A stretch of 64,000 nt of DNA from Trichaptum fuscoviolaceum. Its lineage: Eukaryota > Basidiomycota > Agaricomycetes > Hymenochaetales > Trichaptaceae. The notes beneath the pieces were generated by a model, which saw only the letters and a program-made list of their open reading frames with translations, had not been told where the DNA came from and searched no databases. The DNA lies in NCBI GenBank assembly GCA_910574455.1, contig CAJSYZ010000004.1:124001-188000 (forward strand), given 5' to 3'. The translations under genes and the position numbers were made by a program. This document shows, one piece after another, positions 33,710 to 45,950 of the stretch (the first letter of the stretch is position 1; each line of letters begins with the position of its first letter).

Positions 33710-35617
33710 GAATGGAAGGATGATGGATAGATGGATTATGTACAATTGTAGACGTGCGTGATTGGCTCTTGATGCGCTAAGTGAATTTAAACATCCGGCG
33801 GTCATTATGTTACTTGGCAGAAGCTATTCAAGTCCTTCAGGCACTTAAGGAGCCTGGAGTGGCCCAGCAGAATCATAGTTCATGATTGATGAGCGAGCGG
33901 TGCACAAAGGGCAATAATGAGGATCTAGTCTATTTGCGATGCTGCATAGCCAGATACCACTGCAGCCATAGAAAGGATTTATATAGGTGACGCTTGTACA
34001 TTGGTTGTCCAGCTGAGTGGTGGAAAGGGAACAAGAGATCATGCGAAAAATCCGAACGTGCAGTCGCGGTGGCAGCAGTCTCAGGCTCGCACCCGAGCCC
34101 GGCCCGGACCATTCCGAGTCCGTGTCCTGTGTCCGGGGTTAATTTGATTACCGTCATGAGAAAGTTCCGGTCATCGACTCTCTCGTCTTCATGTTTACAT
34201 TGTTTACATTCTACTCCTGAAGCCTGTAGACAACAAGGAGGCCACACCATCGTCTGTAAAGTTCTGTGCGTGTAGCGCAATACAGCGCTCTCGCACGCTC
34301 ATCGGGGATACGGATACCATTGGGAGAATGAAGTAGCTCGGACCAAGTGCTGCGGATGTGCATCTTGATGACCACCCACGAGAGCTTGAGGAGATTAAGG
34401 GAGTGTGAGGCCACTGAATGGTTGTAAGCTCGATCAATGGTGCGCATTTCAAATTTTCTATTAAGATTCCCATATGACCGAATGTGAAGGTTAGCGTCTA
34501 TTTTACCCCATTCCCATGAGGCAGAAGCTATCAACGGTCTGTTAATGAGAAGCTTCCAATCCAAAGAGAGCTAACTAACATGTATTCTTTGTTCCTAGCT
34601 CATAGTTGAAGAGCGGCGACTGCGTGGGTGGATGGAGGCGGCACGGTCTATGTTCAAGGTACAGTAAGTACTCTGGCGCTTAAGAGGCCTGGGTTCAGCC
34701 TGACGGACACGCGGTCCATGCCCTTTAACAGGTCACCTTCACATTGAGACACACGTTTTCCGGGCTCTGAATGATGGTCCAGACTCCAGAGACCACATAC
34801 AGTATGCGACAACGGTGCCAATCCTCAAAGTGCGTCGACCGATGTGAAGTCTAATCAAAAGCGTTTGAAGCTTCTAATTCAGATCTCTCCGCCTTGGTCA
34901 ATAGTGGCTTCTTGTCCTCGTCAAGGCGAATACTCGGAAAGAGAAAGGACTCACCATCCCACATCGAACTTTGCTATATCTCTTTCTTGGCTCTAGAATA
35001 ACCGCCGCGCGGAATTGTCGATCGATAAGTATAGTGCACTTCGAGCACACAATGACGTCTGAGGTAGATGTCGGGATCCCCCAGGACCCCAACATGTCTA
35101 AGGCAATCCCGAACAGAACCCGGTATACTGAAACCCAAATCGCGACCTTGGCTAGATCCCGAAAGGATCCCCCGCTCTCTGATCCCGGAAGAACCTCTGC
35201 TTCGCCATGCATTCTCCTGCTAAGAGTTCCGCCCCGCTACGACCTCCTCGCCCCTGCTTGTCCTCGCCCACGTCTCCTCGTCAGTCCCCCGCCTCGTCCC
35301 CGTGTCTCGATCCATCCCTAGCCCGCCTCGTCGTTCCCCCGACTCTAGGATGATCCCCCGCTCGCTCCCCGCTCCCGTCATGCTCTGTTCCCCGCTCCAG
35401 CGAACCCCGTACCTCGCCATAGTCCCGAAGTCACTCACCATAGCCACAGCCATAGCCATAGCCTGCCACAGCCATAGCCATAGCCATAGCTATCCCAGAC
35501 CTCGTAGGTTCTCGACTATGCCCGGATACCAGATCCCGGCCTCGCGTCCACAGTCATGAAGTGCAGTTAGGAGATTGATCCACTGCGTCCAAAGCCGACC
35601 TCTGTCTGGCCTTGAGT
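33710..35617. other. Intergenic, no recognisable gene
   Basis: Open frames such as minus 34211-34564 (SWVVIKMHIRSTWSELLHSP) show no family I recognise. 35160-35420 is C-rich on the plus strand. Nothing else is supported. Confidence 0.45.
35441..35496. repeat. CATAGC hexanucleotide microsatellite
   Basis: About eight units of AGCCAT/AGCCAC in near-perfect tandem. Confidence 0.9.
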
Positions 35618-38448
35618 CACTGCTACCAGCAGAAATGAAGCTCACTATATGAACAATTACTCAAGTCAAATACGACATGGGTGATCATCAGCAGTGAGTG
35701 AAAGTCAAAAGTGAGCTTGAAGCGGTGCTCACCTCTGAAGCTCACTTTGCCCCCTCCTATAGAGGGTAGTATACAGCTGTAGTTATACTATAATATAACA
35801 AATGTCTATTTAATAATTGAGCATACCCACCGCTTTTTTGAGCTAATTATAGTACTCAGGCACTGCTAATTGACAGTATGCTGTAATAATTTAGAATTTC
35901 ATAATTTCCATCCATTTTGAGATATAAGGCACATCAGGGTCCAGGACCCTGAGGTCTGGCAGGTTCCAGGTCACTTGGTGCCTGCTGCCGCTTTAGGGGG
36001 TCGTGGGAATAAATTCAAATTAGCCTTTGCAGCCCCTACAGGCCTTTAAAAATAGCGCAAAAATAGCCAAAAAATCAGAAAAATATTCCTGGGCACTGCC
36101 GCTTCGCCCTAGCGTGGGAACTACGCCTTTGGGCGACCATATTAGGCTACCAGGGTGCTCTAGGCCTTCCTGGGCCCTTCCAAAAGCGGTAAAAATCATC
36201 ATAAAATAGATAATTATAATCATTTGCCCCTGCATATATGCAGGCTTCCCCTGGGCGTACCAGCAGCAAATAAAATGCACTAAAATCATAATATATTAGG
36301 AGAAGTATATCTAAGAATAACTAGATGGCTATATATAGAAATACTAGCTGGGAACATGTGTAGAATAGCATAATATATTCTATTTTTAATGCTAATCAAA
36401 TGGGGCTCATTGCACCACATTGGGGTACCTCCAGAATGCAAATTTTGATGGGAATCCAATGGTGCATACTAGACGAGCTGAAACGGGCTTTCAAGGCGCC
36501 AAAATATGCATTTTAAGTTTTGTTACAAATTATTCTTTTATTTAAATGTTATTTTTACTACAGCACTTCTACTGCACGTAATGGCACGTATAGATAGCCG
36601 AAATGGTAGATAATGACGAGGAGAACAATAATATGAGCTTAGAATAGCTACGCGGCGGCTATATATAGCTGTAGCACACCAACTCTTTTCAGAGTGCATG
36701 CAATTATTGTTTCTCTCTCATATACATATACACACAGTATCTACGTGTGCTAATAGGTTTGAATAGCTCTTTATATATGCCCCTCATGCTGTACGAAGTT
36801 TCACGGCAATCGGAGCTCATTCTGAATTGATATAAGGCATGCAATGTTCGGGAAGAATGGTTAATTTTAATTTATCGGGAGAGTTATGGGTCAGGCACAG
36901 AGTTCCAAACATTCACTATAGATATCCTAACAATAATCCAATTGCATGTTTGGGATGTCATTGGAATGGGGAAGTCATATCCAACATTGTAGGGTAATAT
37001 GCTATGTGTGATATCAGAATATACATGTTATGTCAGAAACACATATAACTTACAGTTTCCACCTGCATCCCAAACATGCAATTGGATTATTGTTAGGATA
37101 CCTATAGTGAATGTTTGGAACTCTGTGCCTGACCCATAACTCTCCCGATAAATTAAAATTAACCATTCTTCCCGAACATTGCATGCCTTATATCAATTCA
37201 GAATGAGCTCCGATTGCCGTGAAACTTCGTACAGCATGAGGGGCATATATAAAGAGCTATTCAAACCTATTAGCACACGTAGATACTGTGTGTATATGTA
37301 TATGAGAGAGAAACAATAATTGCATGCACTCTGAAAAGAGTTGGTGTGCTACAGCTATATATAGCCGCCGCGTAGCTATTCTAAGCTCATATTATTGTTC
37401 TCCTCGTCATTATCTACCATTTCGGCTATCTATACGTGCCATTACGTGCAGTAGAAGTGCTGTAGTAAAAATAACATTTAAATAAAAGAATAATTTGTAA
37501 CAAAACTTAAAATGCATATTTTGGCGCCTTGAAAGCCCGTTTCAGCTCGTCTAGTATGCACCATTGGATTCCCATCAAAATTTGCATTCTGGAGGTACCC
37601 CAATGTGGTGCAATGAGCCCCATTTGATTAGCATTAAAAATAGAATATATTATGCTATTCTACACATGTTCCCAGCTAGTATTTCTATATATAGCCATCT
37701 AGTTATTCTTAGATATACTTCTCCTAATATATTATGATTTTAGTGCTTTTATTTGCTGCTGGTACGCCCAGGGGAAGCCTGCATATATGCAGGGGCAAAT
37801 GATTATAATTATCTATTTTATGATGATTTTTACCGCTTTTGGAAGGGCCCAGGAAGGCCTAGAGCACCCTGGTAGCCTAATATGGTCGCCCAAAGGCGTA
37901 GTTCCCACGCTAGGGCGAAGCGGCAGTGCCCAGGAATATTTTTCTGATTTTTTGGCTATTTTTGCGCTATTTTTAAAGGCCTGTAGGGGCTGCAAAGGCT
38001 AATTTGAATTTATTCCCACGACCCCCTAAAGCGGCAGCAGGCACCAAGTGACCTGGAACCTGCCAGACCTCAGGGTCCTGGACCCTGATGTGCCTTATAT
38101 CTCAAAATGGATGGAAATTATGAAATTCTAAATTATTACAGCATACTGTCAATTAGCAGTGCCTGAGTACTATAATTAGCTCAAAAAAGCGGTGGGTATG
38201 CTCAATTATTAAATAGACATTTGTTATATTATAGTATAACTACAGCTGTATACTACCCTCTATAGGAGGGGGCAAAGTGAGCTTCAGAGGTGAGCACCGC
38301 TTCAAGCTCACTTTTGACTTTCACTCACTGCTGATGATCACCCATGTCGTATTTGACTTGAGTAATTGTTCATATAGTGAACATCACTCTGTAGTACAGC
38401 CAGTGAGCATTGCTCACACTTGAAGCTTCATTTTAGCTGGCAGGACTG
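35618..38448. mobile_element. Foldback (palindromic) element, copy 2, complete
   Basis: 2831 bp consisting of two arms of about 1.3 kb that are near-perfect reverse complements around a loop of about 110 bases near 36960-37070. Ends are CACTGCTACCAGC (35618) and, on the opposite strand, CAGTCCTGCCAGC (from 38448). The right arm carries about 42 extra bases near its end (38381-38422) absent from the left. It is almost identical to copy 1. Flanking octamers CCTTGAGT (left) and AGTATAGG (right) do not match, so no target duplication survives. The right end supplies the last codons and stop of the adjacent PPR remnant. Confidence 0.9.
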
Positions 38449-39432
38449 AGTATAGGCGGTTGAATTTGGGGAGCATCTTTTCCTTTGCCAGTGCTTCGAG
38501 TATCGTGTTCCAGGCGGCCTGATTGGGGTGCGGTGTGCGCAGCGAAGGCTCCAAAGCGTGCACGGCGACTGTATTCTGCTCTAGCATCTGAACACGCGAG
38601 GGCCGAGTGTATGTCATTGCTCCGTATTGACCCAGTTATGAAGGCAGTATAGACCGCTGAGCAGGGAGGGGGAACATCGGCCGGGACGAACAGAACGCTT
38701 GCTTTCGTGTCTATCATTTCCTCGAGAAGTGCGAAAGCCTTCACGGGCTGCTTCGCCAGGAAATACGCCTCGGCTATCTTTATCCACATGAGCATTTGCG
38801 CCGCATGCGCCTGCCCAGGGCGTACGTCGTCGCTAAGGATGTGAGTCGAAAGATCCTCGACGCCTTCTGCAACGTCCCAGGAGACGCGACCCTCGGCCGA
38901 GGCCAAACAGAACTCCGTGAACACGTCTTGTGCTAATTATATGTCGCCGGTCGACACGTAGGTACTCAGGAGGTGGAGATAGCACATATCATTGGGTTGA
39001 AAATGGGTGATGTCTTCGATATGGGTCCAGATACGAACTGCAGCGTCGACATTGCAATGAAGCGCGCAAGAACGGAGGAGAACATGATAGATTCCCTTTA
39101 AAGTTATCTTCCCTACGAAGCAATTGAACCTGCTCCAATTCTGGTAAAGCCAACGTGTATCTCTTGGCATTGAATTCACGCTGCCTTTGCCGCCAATCGA
39201 GCTGACCGATGACTCGTTGGACCTCCTTGTCACGCTCGCACAATGCCAGATTCATTGTCTTGTAGGTGCAAACATTGGGCGTAATCTGACGAGTGAGCGT
39301 CTCATTGTACGTCTCCAGCGTAACGGTAATCGGTTGTCCGGGGGCATGAGACAAGAGGAGTAAACCGAGGGCCATGATGTATTCGCGCGCATTCGGGGAT
39401 GGGTGGGACATGCGTAGGATCATCACCTCTGC
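38449..39432 (-). pseudogene. Mitochondrial-type PPR protein remnant
   Basis: On the minus strand: NVCTYKTMNLALCERDKEVQ, VLLRSCALHCNVDAAVRIWT, YLHLLSTYVSTGDI, a TAA stop, AQDVFTEFCLASAEGRVSWD, AEAYFLAKQPVKAFALLEEM, then after a frame change AAWNTILEALAKEKMLPKFN. Helical pairs and Asn/Thr/Tyr patterns fit pentatricopeptide repeats. There are at least two frameshifts and one nonsense codon. The 5' end is spliced in frame onto the COPB2 fragment and the 3' end is foldback element 2. Confidence 0.6.
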
Positions 39433-39519
39433 TAAAATACGTGAGGATCATGCGTTTTCCGGGTAACCTCAAGCCTCCAAAAGACGTTGTAATATGATTA
39501 TTTGCAGTGTGCAGCAGGT

Positions 39520-41184
39520 AAAATGGGACACGTACCAGAATGTCCGATCACTTGTATGCCAGCCTGCTGCGCTTCCATCACCTTCTCTCTTTCTAGTGCG
39601 TCCGCCCACCCTTCAGAGAAAAGCTCAGGGTTTTCCTCGGGTGATGCGATTGCTGTCGCGATCTTTTTGCGGCCTTTTAAATCGAGATTTGTCCGCCATG
39701 CACTCACGGTCTTTGGGACGAGGCTACGAGGAGTATTGAGGGAAGGAATAAACAGCCTCTTCATCCTTTGAATAGATGTATCACATACCTAGGCGCAAAT
39801 GTACGAGCGAAGAGCGCAGCTTCCGGCGCTCTGTCGGTCTTCACCAGCAGGTCGACGCATGCAGTCGCATCGCCGAGCTGCAGCTGACTCGCGAACGCAA
39901 GGTTGTTTTGGCCCTTCTCCTCTACAATAAATCCTCAGAAACCTAAAGAGCTATTTAAAACGGTATGAATACTCACCGGCTTGCTCAGCGAGTTTCTTGA
40001 GACCATCCCGGTCGCCTATCGCTAGCAGAAGGGGCATGAGAGCGCTCAGATACCCTGCATTCTCAAAGCGTTCCCGTGCGAGGTCGAGGCGCCAGACGGC
40101 CAGCGCGCGGTCACCGACAGCCTTCCACTTCGACTCCGCCTCGTGCTTGGGTGTTGTACGTGCGATCTCCAGGGCCGCGTCTAGATCGTCGAGTTGAAGT
40201 GCGAGGTCGAACTTGTGATCAGGGTCTGTTGTAAACTGTAACGCGAGCTCCTTAAGATCTGTGAAAAGGAGAACGATTGAGTCAGTTTTTCTGCTGAATT
40301 CGATGGTTATCAAAGACGTACCTCGGGCTTCTAGGAAACGCGCGACTTTGCTCCGCTGCTCTTTCGGTACAGTCGGCGGGATCTCCTCCGCAGGCTTCAT
40401 ATCCCCACGCAGGATTGCACTCTGATACTCGGTGAGGTTCAAAGACAGGGAGTAACCGAACACTTTAATGTCTTTATCGGCAAGATAAACACGGTTGTGA
40501 GCGGGGATGTTGCCCAGCGGCTATCATTCCATGTTAGCGTGTAGAAGTCTAGGATGAAGAGAGGAAACTTGCTTGTGGAAGGCTTGTCACGGCCAAGTTT
40601 GACCACGACCACACCTTCGTCATACCCTACGCCAACCTCGTTCCCCTGCGGTCGGACGGTAATGCACCATGCGCGTACAAGAGCGTAGCTCGAGGTATTT
40701 TCGAGGCGGTACGTGTCCGGGTACCAGATCTTGATCGTACCATCCTCCAAACGACAATCAAGGGCAGATCAGGGTGGAATGCGGCAAACGAGACATTGTT
40801 GGTGTGTCCCTCCAATGTCTGTAAACAGGTGTTGCTGAGGTAGTCCCAGACTTTTATTGTTCGGTCGTCACCGCTCGTGACAATGTATGGCTTGTCTGCA
40901 CCGGGGTGGAAGTCGACGTAGGTGAAATTCGGCGTCGAGGAACCGAGCGACCACAGTGTGTGTGTCCTTCTGCCTTCAGAGATAATTAGATGAAGTCTAA
41001 GTTTCAAGCAGTAGATGTACGCACCTGAACACTTCCACTGTTTATCCCAGTCCTTGACCGTCATATCATCGCAGTCCGTCAGCATAATGCTAAATGTTGG
41101 GTGAATAACAAGGCATCGAATGTAGTCAGAATGGGCCTCTAATGCAGTCACCTTCTCGTAGACATTATTAATGAAGACCCGTAG
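39520..41184 (-). pseudogene. COPB2 (beta'-COP) pseudogene with internal deletions
   Basis: Relic of the COPI coat subunit beta' (SEC27/COPB2), a WD40 and alpha-solenoid protein of Golgi-to-ER vesicles. Minus-strand blocks in order: LRVFINNVYEKVTALEAHSD, WSLGSSTPNFTYVDFHPGAD, GDDRTIKVWDYLSNTCLQTL, EGHTNNVSFAAFHPDLPLIV, a frame change, GTIKIWYPDTYRLENTSSYA, VGYDEGVVVVKLGRDKPS, a jump to IPAHNRVYLADKDIKVFGYS, VPKEQRSKVARFLEARG, DLKELALQFTTDPDHKFDLA, WKAVGDRALAVWRLDLARER, NNLAFASQLQLGDATACVDL, VKTDRAPEAALFARTFAP and SPEENPELFSEGWADALERE. Missing are the first WD repeats, a repeat between KQWKCSG and the WSLGSS block, and most of the second half of the propeller. Introns are retained, so it did not arise by retroposition. 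Confidence 0.85.
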
Positions 41185-41506
41185 CTAGAAATCGTTTGAA
41201 GTGTGAACCGACGAGCTCTGATGTTTTACGGACTTAGCGATTTGAGGCTTGACGCGCGATGATGCTGCGGAGTTTGAATTACCAACTTGAGCAAGACCGT
41301 GACGCGTCGCATTCAACGACCTCCTCTTCCTCTCTTTCCACTTCGTCGTCGTCCATCCATCCCCCTCGACATCCATCCATCCACAGGATGGCCTTCAAAT
41401 CTTTGTATTTTTGGTTCTGATGGTATGTAACTATACTCTACTCATATTTTATCTTCTTTTTCTGATGATTTACTACTGTGCCACCTGAGTGTGACTGTAT
41501 GCTTGC
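41185..41506. other. Divergent gap between COPB2 remnant and kinase
   Basis: Contains a CCAT tetranucleotide run (41351-41383) and no recognised gene. Confidence 0.6.
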
Positions 41507-44500
41507 ATGCGTAACGGTTACACCCAGTGGCACGCGGGAGCACGCGTCTCTTCATCATCGACCACGAAGCTCGCCCGCGAGGCGCTCTGTAAACGACCCG
41601 ACGACTACAAGCTCGAAGCCGTCCTCGGAAAAGGCGGATTTGGCCGCGTCTACCAGGCCGTGGACATCTCTCATCGCAAATACGGCAAGAAGGTCGCGAT
41701 CAAGCAGATTCCACGCGCGAGTGTCGATCAAGACAGTCGCCGGGAGATGTTGTTTACAGAGAAGTAGATCCTTTCTGACCTGACTTTGCTTAACTCGCCC
41801 TATTATACCCCTCTAATAGAATCGCTCATGGACCCGCATGACTTCATCATCATCCAAGGTCTGGCTGCCGGTGGCACTTTGCGAGGAGCGATGACCAACA
41901 CGAAGAAGCTGTTCCACATGCATGAAATCAAGTTCATTATGGCGCAACTAGTACGTCTTCCCTTTCCCCCTTTCTCTCGAATGGTGACTCATCATCTCTG
42001 CAGTGCTACGCAGTGGGCACCTTGCACGATGGTGCAACTAGTTCGTCTCCGCTTCCTTTCCCAATGTCGTGTCTCATCGTCTTGCAGTGCTATGCAGTGG
42101 GCACCTTGCACGACCAGGCCATCGTCTATTGCGACCTCAAGCCCGACAACGTCTTCATGGATGAGCAAGATCGGCTCGTCATCTGGGACTTCGGCCTCGC
42201 GCATGTTTTCAAGGGACACGCGGTGAGCATTGACGAGGTACTAACTTACGATGACTGTTGGCACAGGACGAAGGGCAAGTGTGGCACGACGGGCTACACG
42301 GCACCAGAGATGCTCCGTGGCGACCATTACTCATACAAGGCCGACAGCTTCTCCGTTGGCGTCATGTTCTATGAGCTTGTCTTTGGCACGGTGAGCTTCC
42401 TCTGTTCCAACCCATCACTTTCACTGACACCGCCTTTATTACTGCCCTTCCATGGGAGGGATCGCAAGGATCTTGACAGTCCTGCCAGTTAGTTCATTGA
42501 ATGAAATACAGTGTTTGCTGAATGTACTGGAGACACTCATTGAATGAGCTTACAGCAATTGCTGCATGATATAGAGCATCTGATTGAATGAAGTACAGCG
42601 TTGCTGTAAACCATCCACTGCATCAACTCCAGCAAATGCTGGTTGAAGCGGTGTAGGGTGAATCAGCCTTGCTGTACATTGATTCAGGGGATGCAAACCT
42701 AGGGAATACTAGGCATACAGTACCAATTGGGATTATAGCACTGGATAATAGAATAATGCATTGCATACCCACCGCTTTTTTAGGTTAATTATAGCATTCA
42801 GGCACTGTTGATTGATAGCATGCTGTAATAAATCAGAATTTCATAATTTCCATCTATTTTGAGATATGAGGCACACCAGGGTCCAGGACCCTGAGGTCTG
42901 GCAGGTTCCAGGTCACTTGGTGCCGCTTTAGAGGAGGTCGTGGGAATAAACTCAAATTAACCTTTGCAGGTGCTACAGGCCTTCTAAAATAGCACAAAAA
43001 TAACCAAAAAATCAGGAAATATTCCTGGGCACTGCCGCTTTGCTGTAGCGTGGGAACTACGCTTCTGAGCGACCATATTAGGGTACCAGTGTGTTCTGGG
43101 CCCCTCTGGGCCCTTCCTAAAGCGGTAAAAATCATCAAAAATAGATAATTATATTCATTTGCACCTGCATATATGCAGGCTTCCCCTGGACTTACTAGCA
43201 GCAGATAAAATATGCTAAAATCATAAAATATTAGTAGAAGCATATGAAACATGATCTGGATGGCTAAACGTGGTAATACCAGCTGGGAACATGTGTAGAA
43301 CATCAAAACATGTTCTATTTTTACTGCTGAACATATGGGGCCCATTAAACCACATTGGGGTACCTCCAGAATGCAAATTTTGATGTGAATCCAATGAGAC
43401 GTGCTAAACGAGCTGAAACGGGCTTTGACGGCGCCAAAATACGCATTTTTCATATTGTTACAGAACATTCTTTTATTTAAATGTTATTTTTGTTACAGCA
43501 CTTCTACTGCACGTAAAGGCATGTATAAATAGTCAAAATGGTACAGAAAGACGAGAAGAACAATACTATGAGGTTAGAATAGCTACGCGGGAGCTATATA
43601 TAGCTCTATAACACTAACTATTTTCGGAGTGCATGCAAATATTGTTAGTCTCTCATATACATGTCTGTATACTGTGCACGTACTCTGAAAGCTTTAAATA
43701 GCTGTCTGTATATACCTTTGCATTGTGTGAAGTTTCACGTCGATCGGAGCGCATTTCAAATTGATATAAGGTATACAAGTTTCGGAAAGATAGGTAAATT
43801 TTAATTTATTGGGAAGGTTATGGGTCAGGCACATAGTGCCAAACATTCACTATGACTATCCTAATCATAATCCAAATGCATGTTTGGGGTACAGATGGAA
43901 TCTGTAAGTTATATGTCTTTCTGACATAACATGTGCATTCTGATATTACACTTAGCATCTCATCCTACAATGTTGTATATAACTTCCACATTTCAATGAC
44001 ATCCCAAACATGCATTTGGATTATGATTAGGATAGTCATAGTGAATGTTTGGCACTATGTGCCTGACCCATAACCTTCCCAATAAATTAAAATTTACCTA
44101 TCTTTCCGAAACTTGTATACCTTATATCAATTTGAAATGCGCTCCGATCGACGTGAAACTTCACACAATGCAAGAGGTATATACAGACAGCTATTTAAAG
44201 CTTTCAGAGTACGTGCACAGTATACAGACATGTATATGAGAGACTAACAATATTTGCATGCACTCCGAAAATAGTTAGTGTTATAGAGCTATATATAGCT
44301 CCCGCGTAGCTATTCTAACCTCATAGTATTGTTCTTCTCGTCTTTCTGTACCATTTTGACTATTTATACATGCCTTTACGTGCAGTAGAAGTGCTGTAAC
44401 AAAAATAACATTTAAATAAAAGAATGTTCTGTAACAATATGAAAAATGCGTATTTTGGCGCCGTCAAAGCCCGTTTCAGCTCGTTTAGCACGTCTCATTG

Positions 44501-45650
44501 GATTCACATCAAAATTTGCATTCTGGAGGTACCCCAATGTGGTTTAATGGGCCCCATATGTTCAGCAGTAAAAATAGAACATGTTTTGATGTTCTACACA
44601 TGTTCCCAGCTGGTATTACCACGTTTAGCCATCCAGATCATGTTTCATATGCTTCTACTAATATTTTATGATTTTAGCATATTTTATCTGCTGCTAGTAA
44701 GTCCAGGGGAAGCCTGCATATATGCAGGTGCAAATGAATATAATTATCTATTTTATGATGATTTTTACCGCTTTAGGAAGGGCCCAGAGGGGCCCAGAAC
44801 ACACTGGTACCCTAATATGGTCGCTCAGAAGCGTAGTTCCCACGCTACAGCAAAGCGGCAGTGCCCAGGAATATTTCCTGATTTTTTGGTTATTTTTGTG
44901 CTATTTTAGAAGGCCTGTAGCACCTGCAAAGGTTAATTTGAGTTTATTCCCACGACCTCCTCTAAAGCGGCACCAAGTACCTGGAACCTGCCAGACCTCA
45001 GGGTCCTGGACCCTGGTGTGCCTCATATCTCAAAATAGATGGAAATTATGAAATTCTGATTTATTACAGCATGCTATCAATCAACAGTGCCTGAATGCTA
45101 TAATTAACCTAAAAAAGCGGTGGGTATGCAATGCATTATTCTATTATCCAGTGCTATAATCCCAATTGGTACTGTATGCCTAGTATTCCCTAGGTTTGCA
45201 TCCCCTGAATCAATGTACAGCAAGGCTGATTCACCCTACACCGCTTCAACCAGCATTTGCTGGAGTTGATGCAGTGGATGGTTTACAGCAACACTGTACT
45301 TCATTCAATCAGCTACCTGGCAGCAGTGATCTTGAAGCCAAAGCACTGTACGAAAACGCGTTCATTCCTCGATGGTTCCGCAAGCGCTGCCCAGAGGCAT
45401 GCCATCTGATGCGGCGTCTGCTAGCCAAGAACCCAGACCACCGCATCCCGGTGCACGATACCTTGCAGAGCTGGTACTTCCGAGAAGTGTAAGTCAATCA
45501 ACCGCATCTGCGCCATTCTCTAGCTAACCTCCGCCGCAGAAACTGGGATCAGGTTGCAAATAAGACACAGCCTGTCCCCGCTGGTGGAAGACTGCACCAC
45601 ATAAGGTCCAGGAAGGCGCGTACCTCAGCATGTGCGTCCTTGTCGACGAC
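41507..45650 (+). pseudogene. Ser/Thr protein kinase split by foldback element 3
   Basis: The N-lobe reads YKLEAVLGKGGFGRVYQAVD and VAIKQI (Gly loop and catalytic Lys). A TAG at 41765-41767 interrupts the frame after FTEK. The C-lobe has AIVYCDLKPDN (catalytic Asp, but Cys in place of the HRD Arg), DFGLA, and GTTGYTAPEML. After an intron starting at about 42391 the exon reads RDRKDL and is broken at 42476 by the foldback element, resuming at 45336 as EAKALYENAFIPRWFRKRCP and LLAKNPDHRI, then an intron and NWDQVANKTQPVP. The intron at about 41951 plus its following exon start is tandemly duplicated (about 85 bp, 41943-42030 and 42031-42115). The loop resembles AGC-like kinases; substrate unknown. 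Not functional as it stands. Confidence 0.8.
42477..45327. mobile_element. Foldback (palindromic) element, copy 3, complete, with 8-bp TSD
   Basis: About 2851 bp, two matching arms around a loop at about 43890-44005. The ends read CAGTCCTGCCAG (42477) and, in reverse complement, ACTGCTGCCAG. It is flanked by direct repeats GATCTTGA at 42469-42476 and 45328-45335. The sequence is visibly diverged from copies 1 and 2 (many substitutions and indels), yet its own arms match each other closely, and its loop is in the opposite orientation. The 8-bp duplication and CAGT ends suggest mobilisation by a hAT transposase; this is an inference, as no transposase is present. Confidence 0.92.
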
Positions 45651-45950
45651 CCGAAGGCTCCATGCGCTGGCGTCCTGACCCGCTGAGTACGAGTTCCTCG
45701 CCCCCCTTCGCTGGCGACCAGGGAAAGAATTTCCAGCCTGCTTTTCGCCCATTGCCATGCCAGCTTTCTCTCCCGATTTGCGAGAGGATCGTCTCGCAGT
45801 TGGCCTCAGAGTCAAAGAGATCCTCGGTCGTCTCAGCCGTCAGCCCCACCAGTTCGCAACAATTCCATTGAACGAGCCCATCCCGTCGCCTATGCTTCCG
45901 GCAAGGAGCATTAGAGATGCTGCGCAAACAGCCTTGTCTTTGGCAGGTGA
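45651..45950 (+). other. Kinase-paralogue flank, uncertain coding
   Basis: An open frame from ATG 45757 reads MPAFSPDLREDRLAVGLRVK up to a GTGAGC donor at 45951, which leads into the duplicated kinase exon. It might be the preceding exon of a second kinase copy. Not recognised as a domain. Confidence 0.35.

Noticed and set aside
34900..35560. C-rich stretch as a further Ty3-A LTR
   Set aside because: Similar GATCCC-type words occur but no collinear match to the LTR could be traced.
42854..43468. 161-204 codon open frames in foldback element 3
   Set aside because: They occur on both arms as mirror images, are not kept in copies 1 and 2, and resemble no protein; they follow from the inverted repeat.
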